Below are positions 6,231 through 7,434 of a stretch of 7,434 nucleotides of DNA, piece by piece. Made by a program: the position numbers and the translations under genes. The stretch spans positions 1 through 7,434 of the forward strand of contig JAUWLH010000071.1 in assembly GCA_030613835.1 (NCBI GenBank), in the 5' to 3' direction. Position 1 is the first letter of the stretch; each line of letters begins with the position of its first letter. This stretch comes from Candidatus Bathyarchaeota archaeon (lineage in GTDB: Archaea > Thermoproteota > Bathyarchaeia > TCS64). The notes under the pieces are model-generated. The model saw nothing but the letters and a program-made list of their open reading frames with translations, was not told the origin of the DNA and ran no database searches.

Positions 6231-6991
6231 TGTTGTATAATACAACCGAGCTTATGGCGTGCGTTGCCAGCAGGGTATTAGAGAACGAGAAATCCATCTT
6301 CGTGGGAACTGGCTTGCCCATCATAGCCACGATGCTGGCCCAGAGGCTTCACGCACCTGACCTGCTGGTGGTCTTCGAGGCGGGGGGAATTGGGCCCAAG
6401 CTGCCGACCATCCCAATAAGCGTGGGGGACAGCAGGACGTTCCATAGGGCGGTGATGGCTGCCAGCATGGACTATACCATGGGGATGGCCCAGGCGGGTC
6501 TCGTGGATTACGGGTTCCTAGGGGCAGCCCAGATAGACAAGTACGGAAACCTCAACACAACCGTGATCGGGGACCACGACGCCCCCAAGGTCAGGCTGCC
6601 GGGCAGCGGTGGGGCCAATGACCTGGGCAGCCTTTGTCACCAGACGATCACGTTGATGCGGCAGGACAGGCGTAGGTTCATGGAGAAGCTGGACTATCTC
6701 ACCACACCGGGATACCTAACTGGCCCGGGCGCGAGGGAGGCAGCCGGTTTGCCGACTGAAACAGGGCCGTACAGGGTGATAACCCAGCTGGGGGTCATGG
6801 GCTTCGATGAGGAGACCAGGGAGATGAAGCTGCTCCAGGTTCACCCTGGGGTTACCGTTAATGATGTCATCGAGAACACCGGTTTTGATCTTCTCATAGG
6901 GGACGTGAGAGAGACCGATGCCCCCACAGAAGAGGAGTTAAGGCTTCTCAGGGAGGAGATCGACCCATCCGGCATTGTCCTTGGGAAGTAG
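6230..6991 (+). CDS. gctB: Family I CoA-transferase subunit B, glutaconate CoA-transferase type (catalytic subunit)
   Basis: The 253-residue B subunit carries the active-site glutamate of class I CoA transferases, which forms the glutamyl-CoA thioester. The aligned features are VGTGLP (25-30), VVFEAGGIG with Glu50 at the position of GctB Glu54, SVGDSRT (64-70), the loop GAAQID (98-103), KYGNLNTT (104-111), SGGAND (126-131), RRRFMEKLDYLTTPGY (147-162), ENTGFDL (215-221) and the C-terminal REEIDP (241-246). Length is close to the usual 260-270. The retained glutamate favours a true transferase over IpdAB-like steroid-ring hydrolases, which share the fold but lack it in the B chain. Its ATG overlaps the gctA stop (TAATG). 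The gene ends directly against the convergent creatininase-family gene. Substrate is unresolved. Confidence 0.92.
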   Translation: MLYNTTELMACVASRVLENEKSIFVGTGLPIIATMLAQRLHAPDLLVVFEAGGIGPKLPTIPISVGDSRTFHRAVMAASMDYTMGMAQAGLVDYGFLGAAQIDKYGNLNTTVIGDHDAPKVRLPGSGGANDLGSLCHQTITLMRQDRRRFMEKLDYLTTPGYLTGPGAREAAGLPTETGPYRVITQLGVMGFDEETREMKLLQVHPGVTVNDVIENTGFDLLIGDVRETDAPTEEELRLLREEIDPSGIVLGK

Positions 6992-7434
6992 CTAGTCCTT
7001 GTACCCCTTGGGAACGGGCACGGTCTTCCATAGCTCGATGAAGTCAACCGCGAACTGTATTGATTCCTCCATCGATGCTGCTGCCTCCTCTGGGTTAGCC
7101 TTCCGCGGGTCGCTGGTGGCGTACTGCCCGTTTCGGGTGATATCCTCCGTGTTTGGGGGCAGGCTGGCCATGAACACCTGTTGGACCAGCTCAAAATCCT
7201 CCCTGTCGGGGTCCATGTACTCCCTCAGCTGGTCTGGGATGATGACGCCGCTCTCCCAGTTTTCCAGCCGCCACATCTCCACGAGCTCGGGGAAGTAGTG
7301 GAGCGCGTACGCCGTCTCCCTGGGTCCGCTGTGGACCTCGAAGTTCCTGACCACCCGTTCCTTAATCTTCTTGGCCAGCTCCGTGTTTTTGGGGCCCTGG
7401 GGTGTGGCTATCATTACCTTGAACTTCCTCTTGG
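6992..7434 (-). CDS. Creatininase-family amidohydrolase, C-terminal half, partial at the right edge
   Basis: The frame is open from the window edge to TAG at 6994-6992, giving 147 residues; the N-terminal half, which holds most metal ligands, lies outside. Creatininase-family enzymes are metal-dependent hydrolases of cyclic or linear amides, including creatininase, the archaeal formamide hydrolase ArfB and MftE. The fragment matches the second half of the family: a basic strand region, the motif HSGPRETA (fragment residues 34-41) where the family has HAGExETS, FPELVEM (46-52), a GQYATSDPRKAN segment parallel to the family's GVxGDPxxAT, and a last helix (SMEESIQFAVDFIE). The Met at 7414 is internal, since the frame and family similarity continue upstream of it. 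The substrate cannot be told from the fragment. It is convergent with gctB and may belong to a separate transcript. Confidence 0.72.
   Translation of the reverse strand, partial: KRKFKVMIATPQGPKNTELAKKIKERVVRNFEVHSGPRETAYALHYFPELVEMWRLENWESGVIIPDQLREYMDPDREDFELVQQVFMASLPPNTEDITRNGQYATSDPRKANPEEAAASMEESIQFAVDFIELWKTVPVPKGYKD

Noticed and set aside
6999..7298. Plus-strand open frame of 99 codons
   Set aside because: Antisense to the creatininase-family gene; the S-rich translation has no family resemblance.
1..7434. CRISPR arrays, insertion sequences or transposase genes
   Set aside because: No regularly spaced direct repeats, terminal inverted repeats or transposase-like readings were seen; the genes have similar codon use throughout.

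Overview
The window looks archaeal. Its promoters carry AT-rich TATA-like boxes about 35 bases or less upstream of start codons. Operon-leading genes lack Shine-Dalgarno sequences or have very short leaders, while an internal operon gene has a strong GGAGG site. Arginine is mostly AGG, and the methionyl-tRNA synthetase is accompanied by short-chain CoA-metabolism genes. The phylum cannot be fixed from this sequence; an anaerobic heterotrophic archaeon is a reasonable guess.

Layout. (1) Bases 1-938, minus strand: the N-terminal 312 codons of a GlmL/MutL-family ASKHA ATPase (glutamate mutase accessory family), cut by the left edge. (2) Bases 939-1376: a 438-base divergent intergenic region with a promoter at each end and only weak coding-like scraps between. 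(3) Bases 1377-4133, plus strand: methionyl-tRNA synthetase of 918 residues, about 240 longer than the E. coli enzyme. The extra length is mainly a complete B3/B4 (COG3382-like, PheRS-beta-like) tRNA-editing domain between the anticodon-binding domain and a C-terminal EMAP II/Trbp111-like tRNA-binding domain. (4) Bases 4207-6991, plus strand: a catabolic set made of a carnitine-dehydrogenase-like 3-hydroxyacyl dehydrogenase and the two subunits of a glutaconate-CoA-transferase-type enzyme, with the two subunit genes translationally coupled (TAATG). (5) Bases 6992-7434, minus strand: the C-terminal half of a creatininase-family amidohydrolase, cut by the right edge, whose stop codon abuts the transferase stop codon with no spacer.

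How they fit. The dehydrogenase and CoA transferase plausibly act in one pathway: a beta-hydroxy acid is oxidised and an acid is activated or released as its CoA thioester. The nearby creatininase-family hydrolase and the GlmL-type chaperone suggest a neighbourhood for fermenting amino acids or other nitrogenous compounds. No mutase, thiolase or beta-keto acid cleavage gene is present to fix the substrate. The most noteworthy item is the MetRS-B3/B4-EMAP II architecture, which would give a methionyl-tRNA synthetase a built-in candidate post-transfer editing module.
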